A stretch of 64,000 bases of DNA from Taudactylus pleione (lineage: Eukaryota > Chordata > Amphibia > Anura > Myobatrachidae). Positions 41,666 to 52,310 of the stretch are shown piece after piece. A program made the position numbers and the translations under genes. Location: assembly GCA_031769625.1 (NCBI GenBank), contig JAUIMM010000178.1, positions 26,345,501-26,409,500 on the forward strand. Direction: 5' to 3'. Position 1 is the stretch's first letter; every line of letters begins with the position of its first letter. The notes beneath the pieces were generated by a model. It saw only the letters and a program-made list of their open reading frames with translations. It made no database searches and was not told the DNA's origin.

Positions 41666-41983
41666 ATATACATGTCTATATAGAAAAGAAAACTGGTCAA
41701 ACTCACACGCACTATTTCCATGTTACATCATTATACACATACACCCTAAATTTATATACACAAGAAAGAGATTGAATTTACAACAGAATGAGGTACCACA
41801 TTACTGAGATTCAAACTTCAATACTCATTTCTTCTCGTATGTACTATATGTAATCATTTATATGTATACCATATATGATCTTCCAGTCACCTTTTGAAAA
41901 GTAAAAGTTTCTTACTACATGCAGTATATGGACTTGGGTTAAAAAAAAACCTAATGATTGCATTGTTAATTTGTACCTACAGT
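41666..41983. other. No feature recognised
   Basis: AT-rich unique sequence between two elements. Confidence 0.4.
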
Positions 41984-42665
41984 ATAATTATTAGAGATAA
42001 GTGGGTTCGGATCTCAGAGAATTTTGAGATCCGGGTCAAGAACCGAACGTGTGTTCGGTTCCCCCGCCAACCCCGGATCTCAAACCGAGGCAAAACCATA
42101 GAGACGAAATCTCGTGGCTCGCAAGCTTTCTTCTCTATGTATATAAGGGACCACGCAGCGGCCGCCATTTCACTCCGGCTGTGGAGACTGAACAGGGAGG
42201 GTGGGTAGTGTAGGGCTGGGAGAGATAGTACTACTTACCTGTGCTGGTGCTGTGCTGTTCTGTCTGCTGTGTCCTGGGCTGGTGCACTGCTGATCCATCT
42301 GGTGCTGTCACTGCTGTGCTGTCTGCTGTGTCCATCTGGGCTGGTGCTGTGCTGTCTGCTGCGTCCATCTGGGCCCAAGTTCTGGACCCGAAAAAAAATA
42401 AAATTAAAAATATTGTCTCTCTTTTTTTTCTGTGTGTGCATGTTAGGCTTAGCCGCACAAAATACAGCAGCAACGCAAGTTGCAACCTAGTGCTGCCCGA
42501 CTCCAGCCGTCATCAATCTGTGCTCAATCTGGACCCCCCCCCAAAAAAAAGTGTCTCTTGTATATTTTTTTTCTGTGTGCACACGACTGCACGTGTGTGA
42601 ATTTTGTAACTGCACCTTGGCTACACTATTGGTGCTTGTGACACTGCTTCAAGACCGCAGAAAAT

Positions 42666-44940
42666 ATGGAGGACTGTCACATGACAGGAGAGCAAGGCCA
42701 AGAACCACATGTTGTAGCTGCCGCTAGCAGTCATCATGATAATGCAAGGACGTCAACTTCCTTGTCCTCTATTAAGGCCCATGCCCCAGGGCTTAAGTCA
42801 TGCCATGGCCATGGATATGGTAAAGCTACTTTTACTGTAGTAAAGAAATAAAAATCGAAAGGCAAGTTGCCTTTAGATAAACAAAAAATTGGCAATATGC
42901 CATTCATAACACAAAATGGCAAGGAAAGGATAAGGCCTTGGCCTTTATTTATGTTGACTGCAGGTTCTGATAGCCCTTCTGCTTGTAGTAGTAGTGGTGG
43001 TACCATTAAAAAATTGGAAGTTGTTAAGAAGAGTAAGACAGCTCCGGAAAAAACAACTGTGTGCCCTGAGATATCGAAATCACAAATCCCCGAGGAGAGT
43101 GCAAGTGTGTCCGCGGTTGCCATGTGTGAGCCAGACCTAAATACTAGTGTACTGGAGAATCCTCCAAGTTCCAACATTTGTGTGCCCTCTGTAAATGTGG
43201 GGAAGCACAGTCAACATCTTGCAGACGTAGTCAGTGAGGATGCTTCTGTGGAATTGCACATGGAGGAGGAGGATATTTTGGTAGCTGAAGATGATGAGGA
43301 TGTTGATGCCGAGGATGCCCTTTGTGTAAGTAAGGCAACAGCTGGTTCCCATGGATTGAAAAAGCCGAAGCCTATTGTTGTCATGCCGGGGCAAAAGACA
43401 TAAAAATCCACAGTTGTCAAGCCATATGTAACCATTGCCAAGCAAGAGTGAGCCGAGGGAGGGACCTAAACCACCTAGGAACCTCCTCCTTGTTACGTCA
43501 TTTGGAGCGCATTCATCAAATATCAAAGTGTATGTCGCCCAGTTTCAAAACTCAAAACGTAACAAGTCCAGTGTCACCTACCTGCTCCCTCTCTGTGGGA
43601 TCCAATTGCCTTCGATCTCCACCACCAACACCTGCATCATCAACATCCTCATTCATCATCGGGAGTAGTCCTGCTGCATCCAATGTTGTTATTCGAAACA
43701 TGATTGACTCCTATCCGTGATTCCTCAGAAGGATCCTTGATGACTACGCCTGTTGCTGCTTCTGTTGCTGTGAGTGGATCTTCATCCCAGAAGGGACCAG
43801 GAGGAAGACTACTTGTAGTGTATCCTCCAAAAAACAAATAACTGTCAAACAATCGTTTGCAAGGGCAAACAAGTATGACAGCAATCATCCAGTTGCACAG
43901 CAGATTACTGACGCCATAACAGCTGTGCTGGTATTAGATGTGCGTCCAGTATCCGCCATTACTGCAATGGGTTTTCAACAGTTAATTAAGGTCCTGTGTC
44001 CTTGCTATCAGATCCCTTCTAAATTCCACTTCGCTAGAAATTCCAAGTCTGCACAAGGACATTAAAAAAACCTATTAATGCCCTCAGAAATGCGGTTGTA
44101 CCCACTGTCCACTTGACCACTGATATGTGGACAAGTGGGACAGGGCAATCTAAGGATTACATGACAGCCCACTGGGTAGGTGTATTGCCTACAACAGCAG
44201 CAGCAACAGCTACCAAAAGACAGCTGATACAGAGGCAGCCTACTCTTTTGTATAACTGGTGTCAGGAAGAGGCATACATTACCGCTAAGAACCTCTTAAA
44301 AAAAACTCAGGGAAATCATTGCTAAATGGCTTACCCCACTTGGACTCTCCTCGGGATTTGTGATTCCGGACAATGCCACCAATATTGTGAGAGCATTACA
44401 TGTGGGCGAATTCCAACACGTCCCATGTTTTGCTCACACAATTAATTTGGTGGTGCAACAATTTTTTAAAAATGACAGGGACGTGCAGGAGATGCTCTAT
44501 GTGGCCCGCAAAATATCCGGACACTTTAGACATTCGGCAACCGCTTGTCGAAGATTGCATGACCAGCAGGTACTGTTAAAATTGCCCTGCCATCAGCTGA
44601 AGCAAGAGGTAGCAACTAGGTGGAATTCTACCCTCTTTATGCTTCAGCGGATGGCGGAACAGCAAAAGGCCATCCAGGACTATACAATGGCCTATGACAT
44701 AGGCCGTGGAGGGGGAAAGCACCTTACTCAAGCGCAGTGGAGAATAATTTCTGTGTTGTGCAAGGTTCTCAAACCCTTTAAACTTGCCACACGTGAACTT
44801 AGTTCAGACACTGCCAGCTTGAGTCAGGTCTTTCCCCTCATCATACTTTTGCAAAACAGCTGGAGAAACTGAAGGAGGAACTGAAACGGAGCGATTGCGC
44901 AAGGTATGTCGGACTGGTGGATCAAGCCCTTGATTCACTT
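42666..44940 (+). pseudogene. hAT transposase (ZBED-like), broken
   Basis: The N-terminal frame 42666-43403 is broken by a TAA at 42849-42851. It contains an acidic stretch (HMEEEDILVAEDDEDVD). A BED-type zinc finger end follows in another frame: SRGRDLNHLGTSSLLRHLER, then IH (43451 on). Next are TTDMWTSGTGQSKDYMTAHW (44113 on) with the conserved hAT aspartate region, then IPDNATNIVRAL, CFAHTINLVVQ, QEVATRWNSTLFMLQRM and KVLKPFKLATRELS (44360-44872). The C-terminal hATC dimerisation domain is not found, because the sequence after about 44960 is unrelated. At least four frame breaks. Family resemblance is to the frog/fish ZBED1/4-like hAT transposases. Confidence 0.85.
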
Positions 44941-44959
44941 CACCAGGATCCAATCTGTT

Positions 44960-46020
44960 GAAATCTGAAAAATATATTTTGGCGACCATTTTGGATCATC
45001 TGATGAAACCGCAGTGTCATAGGGTGGAGAAACGCGTCAGATGACTTGTGGAACGCAAACCGGAAGTTGCAGGCCCGATATCGGAAGTAGCGGAGCGCGA
45101 GGTAGTCAGCATGTCTCAGCGTGTCCCAGCAACTAATACACAGCCAGTGGTTAAGAGTGCCGTGATTCAGCAGTAGAGGTCCCTCTGCCTGAGGTTGCAA
45201 GTACCTCTGGACCGCTTGATGTACAGCGCTACTACAACTGACACACTGTGTCCAACACTGACTCTCACATTTGGCTAGTATTGCCTAATTTCCTCCCCCT
45301 GGATTGGTGTAGAGGTCAGCTTCACCTCGTTATATTCCCACAGTAATGGATGGATGGTAATGTATGAAATATACAGCAGCAGGAGTACTTTTCAATCTGC
45401 AGCAATTTAAGCTGCTTTTTCTCATCTGCTAACCAAACTGTGACTGAACGTTACTATTAACTTACATACTAATTGGCAGTGAATGGATACCTATACTAAC
45501 AACTATTAATACATATTTGCTGACTACTACTAAACGTCTACTCCATACTCTGCTACCATAATATGACAGAACTGATGCCTATAGATCTATGACAAAGTGG
45601 TCGGCATATCCCAATTGTTTATAATATATTGGTATTTTTTATGTCTGTCATATATATTATTTAATAGGTTAAGCCAGATCCGTGCTATAATTTGTGGCAA
45701 TTAGCCTTATTAATCATTCCACCTATATTAGAATGATTGGATTGATATAATGTATATTTGATTGTTTTATATGGAATAAATCTATTTTTTAAACCAGTAG
45801 CCAATTACTAGCGCTCCCATTATTTTTATATTTAGTATTGTATTATTATTTTTGGTAAATTCACAGATTTGCCTGTGTGGGGGCAGCTTTAGTGGCAGGT
45901 TGTACTAATCAGAACCACATATTGTTGATTAGATATTGATTAGCGCCCACTTTATTATCTCTCTTTTTTTTCTTTTTCACATATGAGGGTTGCTGCTCCT
46001 CATTTCAATAATAAATGGGG
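44960..46020. mobile_element. Insertion inside the hAT element, PLE- or SINE-like
   Basis: The sequence changes character after the hAT catalytic region. It begins near the hammerhead-like core at 45000-45033 and continues through AT-rich non-coding DNA, ending around the CTCTCTTTTTTTTCTTTTTC run. CTATTTTTTAAACCAGTAGC and TAGCGCTCCCATTATT near 45790-45823 look like a retroposon tail. Exact ends and class are uncertain. Confidence 0.35.
45000..45033 (+). ncRNA. Hammerhead-like core inside hAT insertion
   Basis: CTGATGA, stem CCGC/GTGG with an 11-nt loop, then GAAAC. The flanks CATCTGA (44997-45003) and TCAGATG (45037-45043) are perfect complements, so an alternative, larger hairpin competes with the hammerhead reading. 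Confidence 0.4.
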
Positions 46021-46129
46021 AATTACCATAAGTCCCCAAGTTTAGGGCTCGTAGTTTTAAAGGTCTCCGGATGGCCTCTCCCTTTGAGTCCTTGTTAGGG
46101 AAGCTCCCTTCTGCAGTTCCACTCAAATA

Positions 46130-46215
46130 GATGACCCTGTCACAGCTTACCAACGTGTTTCAGGAGACCACTGCTCCATTCCTCAAGGCAATGTCAATTC
46201 TTCACTCCTCAAGGG
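46130..46215 (-). mobile_element. PLE-like terminal motif
   Basis: On the minus strand CTTGAGGAA, a GGAG/CTCC stem and TGAAACACGTTGG (46194-46151) resemble the GAAACGTTG terminal motif of the other PLE fragments, with several changes. Confidence 0.3.
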
Positions 46216-46576
46216 TATCCCAACCATCATCTTTGCACAGTCCTCAACCCTATTAATAATTATATCAAATCAGTTTTGAGCCAGCAAGCTGGATGCAACA
46301 TTTTGGCCCTTTAACTAGATGAAAACATCAGTATTGTGAGCTGTGAGGTGGTCAAAATTGACTGGAAACGAGTGCACATAAATGTGATTGAGGTTATTAA
46401 TGCTGTAGGAACAAAAAAAGGCCCATTTTATGTGATTTTAGCTGTTTTTTTTTTTGATTTTTCAAGAAAAAATCCAGATCCAAAACCCGAAAACAAATCA
46501 CGGATGTGAGGTTTTGGCAAAACCAGGGGAGATCCAGATCCAAAACCAAAACACGGAGGTCGTCCTTAATAATTAT

Positions 46577-46929
46577 ATTATAATGAAGTAGATGAGGTTT
46601 TTCATGGTTTTGTCAAGATTTGTGATACTTGGGTGGTGTAGGCACGTTAAAAAAGAGAGTTTGCACAGATCTCTAGCTGGGACTCTGTGTCTGGGGTTGC
46701 TTTGATTCAAGACAAACCTTTAATAAGACTGTGTGGAAAGACTCTTAAGAATATCTAAGAGGTCACAGATGTTGCAATATAAGACATAGCAAAAACAGAA
46801 TAAAGTGAAAAATATTGTACCATATCCTAACAATTGTGAAGAGTTATTAGTGGTCCAAAGTGTATTTTATGTCACTATTAAAACCCTCAGTGTTAGGAGC
46901 ACAGAAATAAGATGCTCAGTGTGCCAGGT
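46577..46929. other. No feature recognised
   Basis: Short AT-rich stretch; one 63-codon frame without motif. Confidence 0.35.
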
Positions 46930-47325
46930 CCCACATCTTTTTTTTTTTTTTTTTTTTTGCAGAAAGTGCTTTAAAGTCCCAATGCCATGCCACTAGGACG
47001 CACCATGAGACTGCATTGAAAAATTTGCTTAGCGACACAAAGCGCTTCGATGCAGCGGCCGCAGCTTCTTTCTACGCCAGGTTGCAATTACAGACATACA
47101 CAGATATACAAGTGTTGCATATCAAATTAATCAGCGCAGTCTGCTGGTGTACAGTCTGCTGGTAGTCTCATCGTATTGCGACTTAGATGCATTTTCTGCA
47201 AACAAAAGACACCCGACACTAGCAGAGTTGCGCAGGACCTGGTGGCTCACGCCAGGCATGTCGCGCTGCATGGGGCATTGAGGATAGATGTAGGAGGACA
47301 CATCTGACTTGCTGTGTAATATACA
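46930..47325. repeat. Interspersed repeat, CAGTCTGCTGGTG family, third copy
   Basis: It has a poly-T run, then GGCGTAGAAAGAAGCTGC (complement strand) and ATCAAATTAATCAGCGCAGT, followed by CTGCTGGTGTACAGTCTGCTGGT, GCATTTTCTGCAAACAAAAG and GGACCTGGTGGCTCACGCC. Closely related to 3238-3405 and to the right arm at 10650-10900. Confidence 0.6.
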
Positions 47326-47347
47326 ATTATAAATACCTTAGAATTTA

Positions 47348-47920
47348 GGGTCTCATTCAGACCCGCTCGTGAGCGCAGGACGCTCGCAAGCGGGTTGATG
47401 GTCCCCAAATACGCATGCGCACGATGGAGGGAGCTCCGTCGTGCGCATGCGCGAGACCCGGCTAGCGACAGCCAAGCTGTCGCTCCGGGTCTCGCACCAA
47501 AGGGGGCGTGCTGTCGATGGTGAGTGACAGCACGCCCCCTTTGGTGGGCGTGCCGGGGGCGTGGCTGCCAGACGGAGGCGTTCCCATGGGAACGCCTACC
47601 GTCTGGGTCCAGCCCCACTGTGTGATGTCAGTGGGAGTGATCCAGCCTCACTAGTGATGTCAGTGGGAGTGATTTTGGCTCTGATAGAGCCAAAATCACT
47701 CCAGGGCTTGCGGCCACGAGACCCTACCGCAGGGTCTCGTCGCAAACCCGATGGTCGCGATGGTCTTGACCATCGCAACCATCATCATGGACGCTCGCAT
47801 AAGCTGTGGGTGGTAACCCACAGCTATGCGAGCGTCCAAGAGGCCGCTCCATTTTTAGGTAGGAGGGCCCTGATTCAGAGCGAGCGCTCTGGTCAGAGCG
47901 TCCGGCTCTGAATCAGGCCC
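47348..47920. mobile_element. Harbinger-like palindromic MITE, copy 5 (573 bp, inverted)
   Basis: The element from GGGTCTCATTCAGACCC to GGCTCTGAATCAGGCCC is flanked by TTA on both sides (47345-47347, 47921-47923). It is in the opposite orientation to copy 1 and closely similar to it, with an extra duplicated block CTAGTGATGTCAGTGGGAGTGA (47649-47670, first occurrence near 47622). Non-coding. Confidence 0.82.
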
Positions 47921-48056
47921 TTAGTCTTTTAGATACATGTTTTGTATGCTATATACTGTATATGATTGTACACATAGTTTTAATTCATACATTGGGATAA
48001 TTGTGCTGCATTGCTTGAAATTTTTAATCACGTGTTTTTTTTTTTTCATGTTTTAG

Positions 48057-48226
48057 GATTCTCCTGATTAAACAAGGGGCACATTTGGATCTTTCAGAAA
48101 TTGGAATGCTTTAACATGTAGACTAGGATTTTACTGACACTACTGCAGTGTATCTATAGTGCATGAGAATCCAAGTTAGTTATGTTTTTTAATATCCATA
48201 AATAAAAATAAGCAAAATAATACAGT
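48057..48226 (+). other. Possible terminal exon with poly(A) signal
   Basis: A long T-rich tract ending TTTTTCATGTTTTAG (48036-48056) is a good acceptor. In phase 0, matching exon B's end, the next codons give D-S-P-D and a stop at 48069-48071. AATAAA follows at 48201-48206. The arrangement fits a last exon with 3' UTR, but so short a coding part could easily be chance. Confidence 0.22.
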
Positions 48227-49223
48227 TTCCTTGTCTGTCACATAATTCCCAATGTCATATACACTTATACATTCTATGATGCTAAGAAGATGCTTCTTGA
48301 AAACTGTTGAACAACATGTATACCTTGATTGAAGCTGACTGAAAATTGGGTTGATTTCTTCTCTAGTGAACTAAAAGTGTCTCATCCTATTGACCGTAAA
48401 CACTCAATACCACATCTTTTGATTTAGAATACTATAGAGGTCAGTATGTTTTTTTATCACATTGCATTAAAATATCTCTCAATAGAAAGGAGAGGTTATA
48501 GTATAATTCAAGCTCATTTATATATTTTATTTAGTTACTGCATGTAACGATGGGACGATTCTTGTTTCTTTTGTTTTAAATTTTTAAAATAGCTAAAGTA
48601 TACAAATTTTCAATTTGGGTTAAATTTTCAGTTTTGCTACTTTATTTGCTTTTGTATTTTAGTTTATCGTTAAATTATACTGTATTTCTTCATAACTATT
48701 TGTGACTTGTTTTTGGTTTGATATACATTAAACAGTAGTTGTGTATGTTAAATGGTCAAAAGAATAAAAAATGCATTGGCAAAGCAGCCATTGTTTATAT
48801 ACCATTACTGATCATTCGCTTTAAGCAGCCCTACACCTAGTATAGTAGTGCAGAGGCTGCTTGACTCCTCAGAAAATCAACTTAATATTGCAGCGGGAGG
48901 AGAGGACTGAGAGGACCAGTCAGAAGCTTAAACATTGTAGAGGCTGAGGTACATTGTAGAGGCTGAGGTAGAGGCTGAGGTACGTATGAGCTGTGTAAGC
49001 AAACCATTAACTAAATATCCTAGTCCTGCAGCTGAGGCTGTCTCATTATTAACCACTTTGCTGCTTAAAGTGAGTGGGACTCGTCCTAAACACATTAAAT
49101 GTCCCCCTATAAAGTTCCTGTTGTGAAGACTGGAGGAATGGGCTTGATGAAAAGCGCTGCAGGATATGTGTGCAAAATAAAATAAGTGATCTCGCCATGC
49201 TGGGGGCCTTCATGTAATTAAGG
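48227..49223. other. No gene; short direct repeats
   Basis: AT-rich; TAGAGGCTGAGGTACATTG repeats three times around 48938-48985. Nothing else recognised. Confidence 0.4.
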
Positions 49224-50293
49224 TAGGGTTACCACCAATCCATGATTCCCCTGGACAATCAGAGAATCTGTCAAGAGTCTGGTGGCTGTTAATCCCGGAT
49301 GGGCATCTTCCGAAAATTTCACAGGTATATGTATTGAGGGACGTAGTGATGTAGTGTATTTATGTTGTACAGCATATGAGGAATGTAGTGAAGTGTATAG
49401 GGAGGTAAGTTGTGTAGAAGTGTTGTGCAGCATACGAGGGGGGATGAAGTGAGATGTATTGCAGTGTATAGGTGGATGTAGTGCAGTATGTAGCAGGGAT
49501 AAAGTGCAGCGATGTAGTGTAGTAACATAGTGCAGCTTATAAAGCAATTAGTACAGTAATGTACTGCAGCATATGGGGATTCAGTGCAGTTATGTAGTGT
49601 GTGTGATGTAGTGCAACATATAAGTGACATGTAAAACAGTGAGATGTGATGTAGTACAGAGTAGTGTAGGACTAGTACAGTGTAGTTTAAAGTATAGAGG
49701 GATCAGGGATGAAGTGCAATGTAGGGCAGGGTGTACAAAGGATCAGTGTTGCAGTATAGGCTATAGAGGTATCATTGTGGTAGTGCAGAGATGAAATGGG
49801 ATCTAGTGCAGATTTTGGAGAGTTCAGGGATGTAATGCAGTGTATAGAGAGGTCAGGGATGGATTGCAGCATATAGAATGTAGTGCTGAGTATAGACAAA
49901 CCATAGGGATTGTATGAGGATGCTCTGAGACATATATAGGTTCATGAGGGGATTCTGAAGCATATTAAGAAACAACATGGAGCTCTGAGGCATGCAAAGG
50001 GGCATAAGTCGCTCTGAGGCATACAAGGAAAGGAGTATGAGGGGTCTCTGAGGCATATAAGGAAAGGGGCATCAGGGGACTCGGGCATATCAGGGAGCAT
50101 GAAGGGACTCCAAGGCATTTAGAGTGACATTAAGAGTCTCTGAGGCATGTAATTTACATGTTGAGCAGATGGCATATAAAAGGACATGTGTCCCATCTGA
50201 GAATTAAAACCGTTGTCAACCTACCTCGGTTGTGACCATACCCTTTGTCATTCCCCCTGTGCGGAATTTAAAAATGGAAAGGTGGTAACCCTA
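49224..50293. mobile_element. MITE-like element with TAGGGTTACCACC termini (1070 bp)
   Basis: The left end TAGGGTTACCACC and right end GGTGGTAACCCTA are perfect inverted repeats of 13 bp, each bordered by an ATTAAG-type sequence. The interior (about 49320-50150) is a degenerate minisatellite with a unit of about 36 bp (GTAGTGCAGTGTATAG, GAGGCATATAAGG). Open frames on the minus strand come from it. The right end abuts the gypsy gag fragment. Confidence 0.65.
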
Positions 50294-50295
50294 AA

Positions 50296-50937
50296 TTAAG
50301 CCCTACCCTTTCCATCATAAACATTGCAGAAATTTTTAGAAGCCAAAAAACAGGTCTCATCAAAAATCCTCCTGAATGATGTTAAAAATTCTGGGTAATT
50401 ATTCAGTAGCGGATCTGATCGCTCCCAGAGTGGAGAAACCCAATCTAGGGCTGAGCCGGGCAATAAAGACACAATATAGGTCACCTTGGTTTTAGGAGTA
50501 GGGAAATTGGAGGGTTGTAAAGCAAAATGTACATCACACTGGTTGAAGAATCCACGACACAGTTTAGGATTGCCATCAAACTTGCCAGGTGTAGGTAAAT
50601 ACAAACGAGGATCTCCAGTAGCAGATACCACAGAAGTGAAGGCAGGCGTAACTGCAGGCATGCTTGGAGTAGTTAGTGTAGTTTGTAAGGTATCCTGACG
50701 GAGAGTCCAATTCTTGCACATACTTGCTAATTGCTGTTGCATGATTCCCAATTCTTCCAGACAAGAAGCCATGCCGTGATTTAAATCTGTTCTGGACTCC
50801 TGTCGAGTGGCTGAATCCATTAGGCCAGTGCAAACTGTTAGAGTCTGAGTTTGTTGTGGACCCGGAGTGGTAACAGGAAACACCTTAACAGGTTTAAACT
50901 GAAAAGTAGGTTGTTTAATGTGAATGTTGGTAGACAT
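50296..50937 (-). pseudogene. Gypsy gag N-terminal part
   Basis: The start MSTNIHIKQPTFQFKPVKV is chosen because the homologous fragment at 62278 begins with the same pattern. A larger frame extends upstream to 51018 but gives a hydrophobic, non-conserved extension. Middle: coiled-coil-like LEELGIMQQQLASM. Then LPTPGKFDGNPKLCRGFFNQ, CDVHFALQP and TYIVSLLPGSALDWVSPLWE, a retrotransposon-gag domain of the Sushi-like type (the ancestors of mammalian PEG10/RTL genes belong to this group). The frame stops at 50296, three bases from the MITE end, so the rest of gag is lost. Confidence 0.75.
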
Positions 50938-51775
50938 GAACAATAAGATAACTAAAGTCCAGTAATAACAAACTAATAACTGTAGCAGGAGGAAACTGTA
51001 GTGAGTGGGAATAAACAAATGTCCAGCACAGTGATACAGATGAATATGGTGAATACAGATGATGAATAAGGTGAATCCAGATAGACTGTAAAGGTGAAAT
51101 GGAAATCCGGGTATGCAGAGTAATGGCTTGAGAGGGATATCCGGAAATGCTGTGATGATGGTTGAAGGGAGAACCCGGAAATGCTGTGATGATGGCTGAA
51201 GGGAAAATCCTGTAATGCTGTGATGATGCTGAGAGGAGAATCAGGTAATGCTTTGATGATGGCTGTACAGGAATGGGTTGACTGCGGAGACAGGTTCAAG
51301 CAGGAGTGGGTCTGGTGGAAGGTGCAGGGTGATCTCCAGCAGAGAGCAAGGCAAGACAGAGCGGTGCAAGCTGCAGGGAGCCGAAGGCAGACAAGGAGCT
51401 ATGGCAAGCACCGGAGCACAGGTCTCAGGTTCGGAGCACAGTAACTCACAGCTGACGCTGTGAAACACGTTGCACTGGCAACTACAGGGCGCTCCAAACA
51501 CTCTTAAGTACCCAGCAACAGAACGCGATAGGCCAGAGAGAGCAGGTGACCCACAGACGATTGGCCCTCTATGTCACATGGCCAAAGACAAGATGGTGGC
51601 ACCAAGACAGTTGTGACGTGGAGACTCCACCAGTCTTACCCCTGTCAAGACGTCCCAACACTGGCATACCTCTGTGTACATGCAATGCCACACTCCCCTG
51701 CCGGAAGGCCCTCGCCACAGCGCCCTCACTGGTAAGGACCGCAAACCTCCACGCTGTGAAACCTGGGTCGTGACA
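50296..51775 (-). mobile_element. Ty3/gypsy fragment (LTR, leader, gag), copy 1
   Basis: Minus-strand order: a presumptive LTR starting TGTCACGACCCAGG at 51775 with a TACTTAAG promoter-like box near 51510-51503; a leader with a tandem repeat of about 40 bp (51105-51260, AAATGCTGTGATGATGG); then a gag start at 50937. The TGTCAC-LTR, repeat leader and gag N-terminus correspond to the plus-strand fragment at 61586-62450. Pol and the second LTR are absent. Confidence 0.65.
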
Positions 51776-51794
51776 ATTCATATTTGAAAGGTTG

Positions 51795-52160
51795 AAATTG
51801 GGTTGGGTACGGGATGCCGGCACTCGGGATCCGCAAGTCAGAATCCCGCCACCGGCATCCCGACCAGGTTAGAATGCCAATGCCCCTAGGTTAGTAAGCC
51901 TAACCCTAGTCCTCTCTTCCCGCAGCCTAAAACCTAACCTCCCCCCTAGTGCCTAAACCGAACCCTCCCTCCCCACAGCCTAAACCTAACCTCCTTCCTC
52001 CTCCCACAGCCTAACCCTAATCCTCCCCATACTAACCCTCCTAACCCCAGTACTTACCTTCCGGATTTCGGTGGTTTGGATGGCGGTGCCGGTATGCCGG
52101 TATTCTGACAAGTGCTGGAATCCCAGTGGTCAGCATTCTGACCGCATCCCATTTGAAAGA
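51795..52160. repeat. Interspersed repeat with CCTAACC-rich core, third copy
   Basis: GGGATGCCGGCACTCGGGAT at the left and GGCGGTGCCGGTATGCCGGT at the right enclose CCTAACCCTAGTCC and CCTAAACCTAACCTCC units. Terminal CAGAATCCCGCCACCGGCAT matches the copy at 2995 (CAGAATCCCGTCACTGGCAT). Confidence 0.6.
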
Positions 52161-52164
52161 GTCT

Positions 52165-52310
52165 CCTTAATATTTATCGTCTGGGGACCACAGACATTTC
52201 ATATGCTGACATTTCAGATGTCGACATTGTGAACATGTCAACATTCTGCACATGCTGACATGTTTACTGTCATTATTTTAACAATATCGACATTATGACT
52301 ACATTCTGTT
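52165..52310. repeat. GTCGACATT-type short repeats, block 1
   Basis: Variants of TGTCGACATTGTGAACATG and TCAACATTCTG repeat at about 20-bp spacing. Similar blocks occur at 58900-59215 and 61040-61310. Confidence 0.6.

Larger units (their letters stand above)
41992..46568 (+). mobile_element. Full-length decayed hAT transposon (4577 bp)
   Basis: The left end TAGAGATAAGTGGGTTCGG and the right end (read inward) TAAGGACGACCTCCGTG are flanked by ATAATTAT on both sides (41984-41991, 46569-46576), an 8-bp duplication. Sub-terminal GGATCTCAGAGAATTTTGAGATCC is palindromic, and the right side repeats GATCCAGATCCAAAACC. A BED-finger hAT transposase pseudogene lies at 42666-44940. A foreign block seems to have replaced or interrupted the 3' end of the gene. 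Confidence 0.85.
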
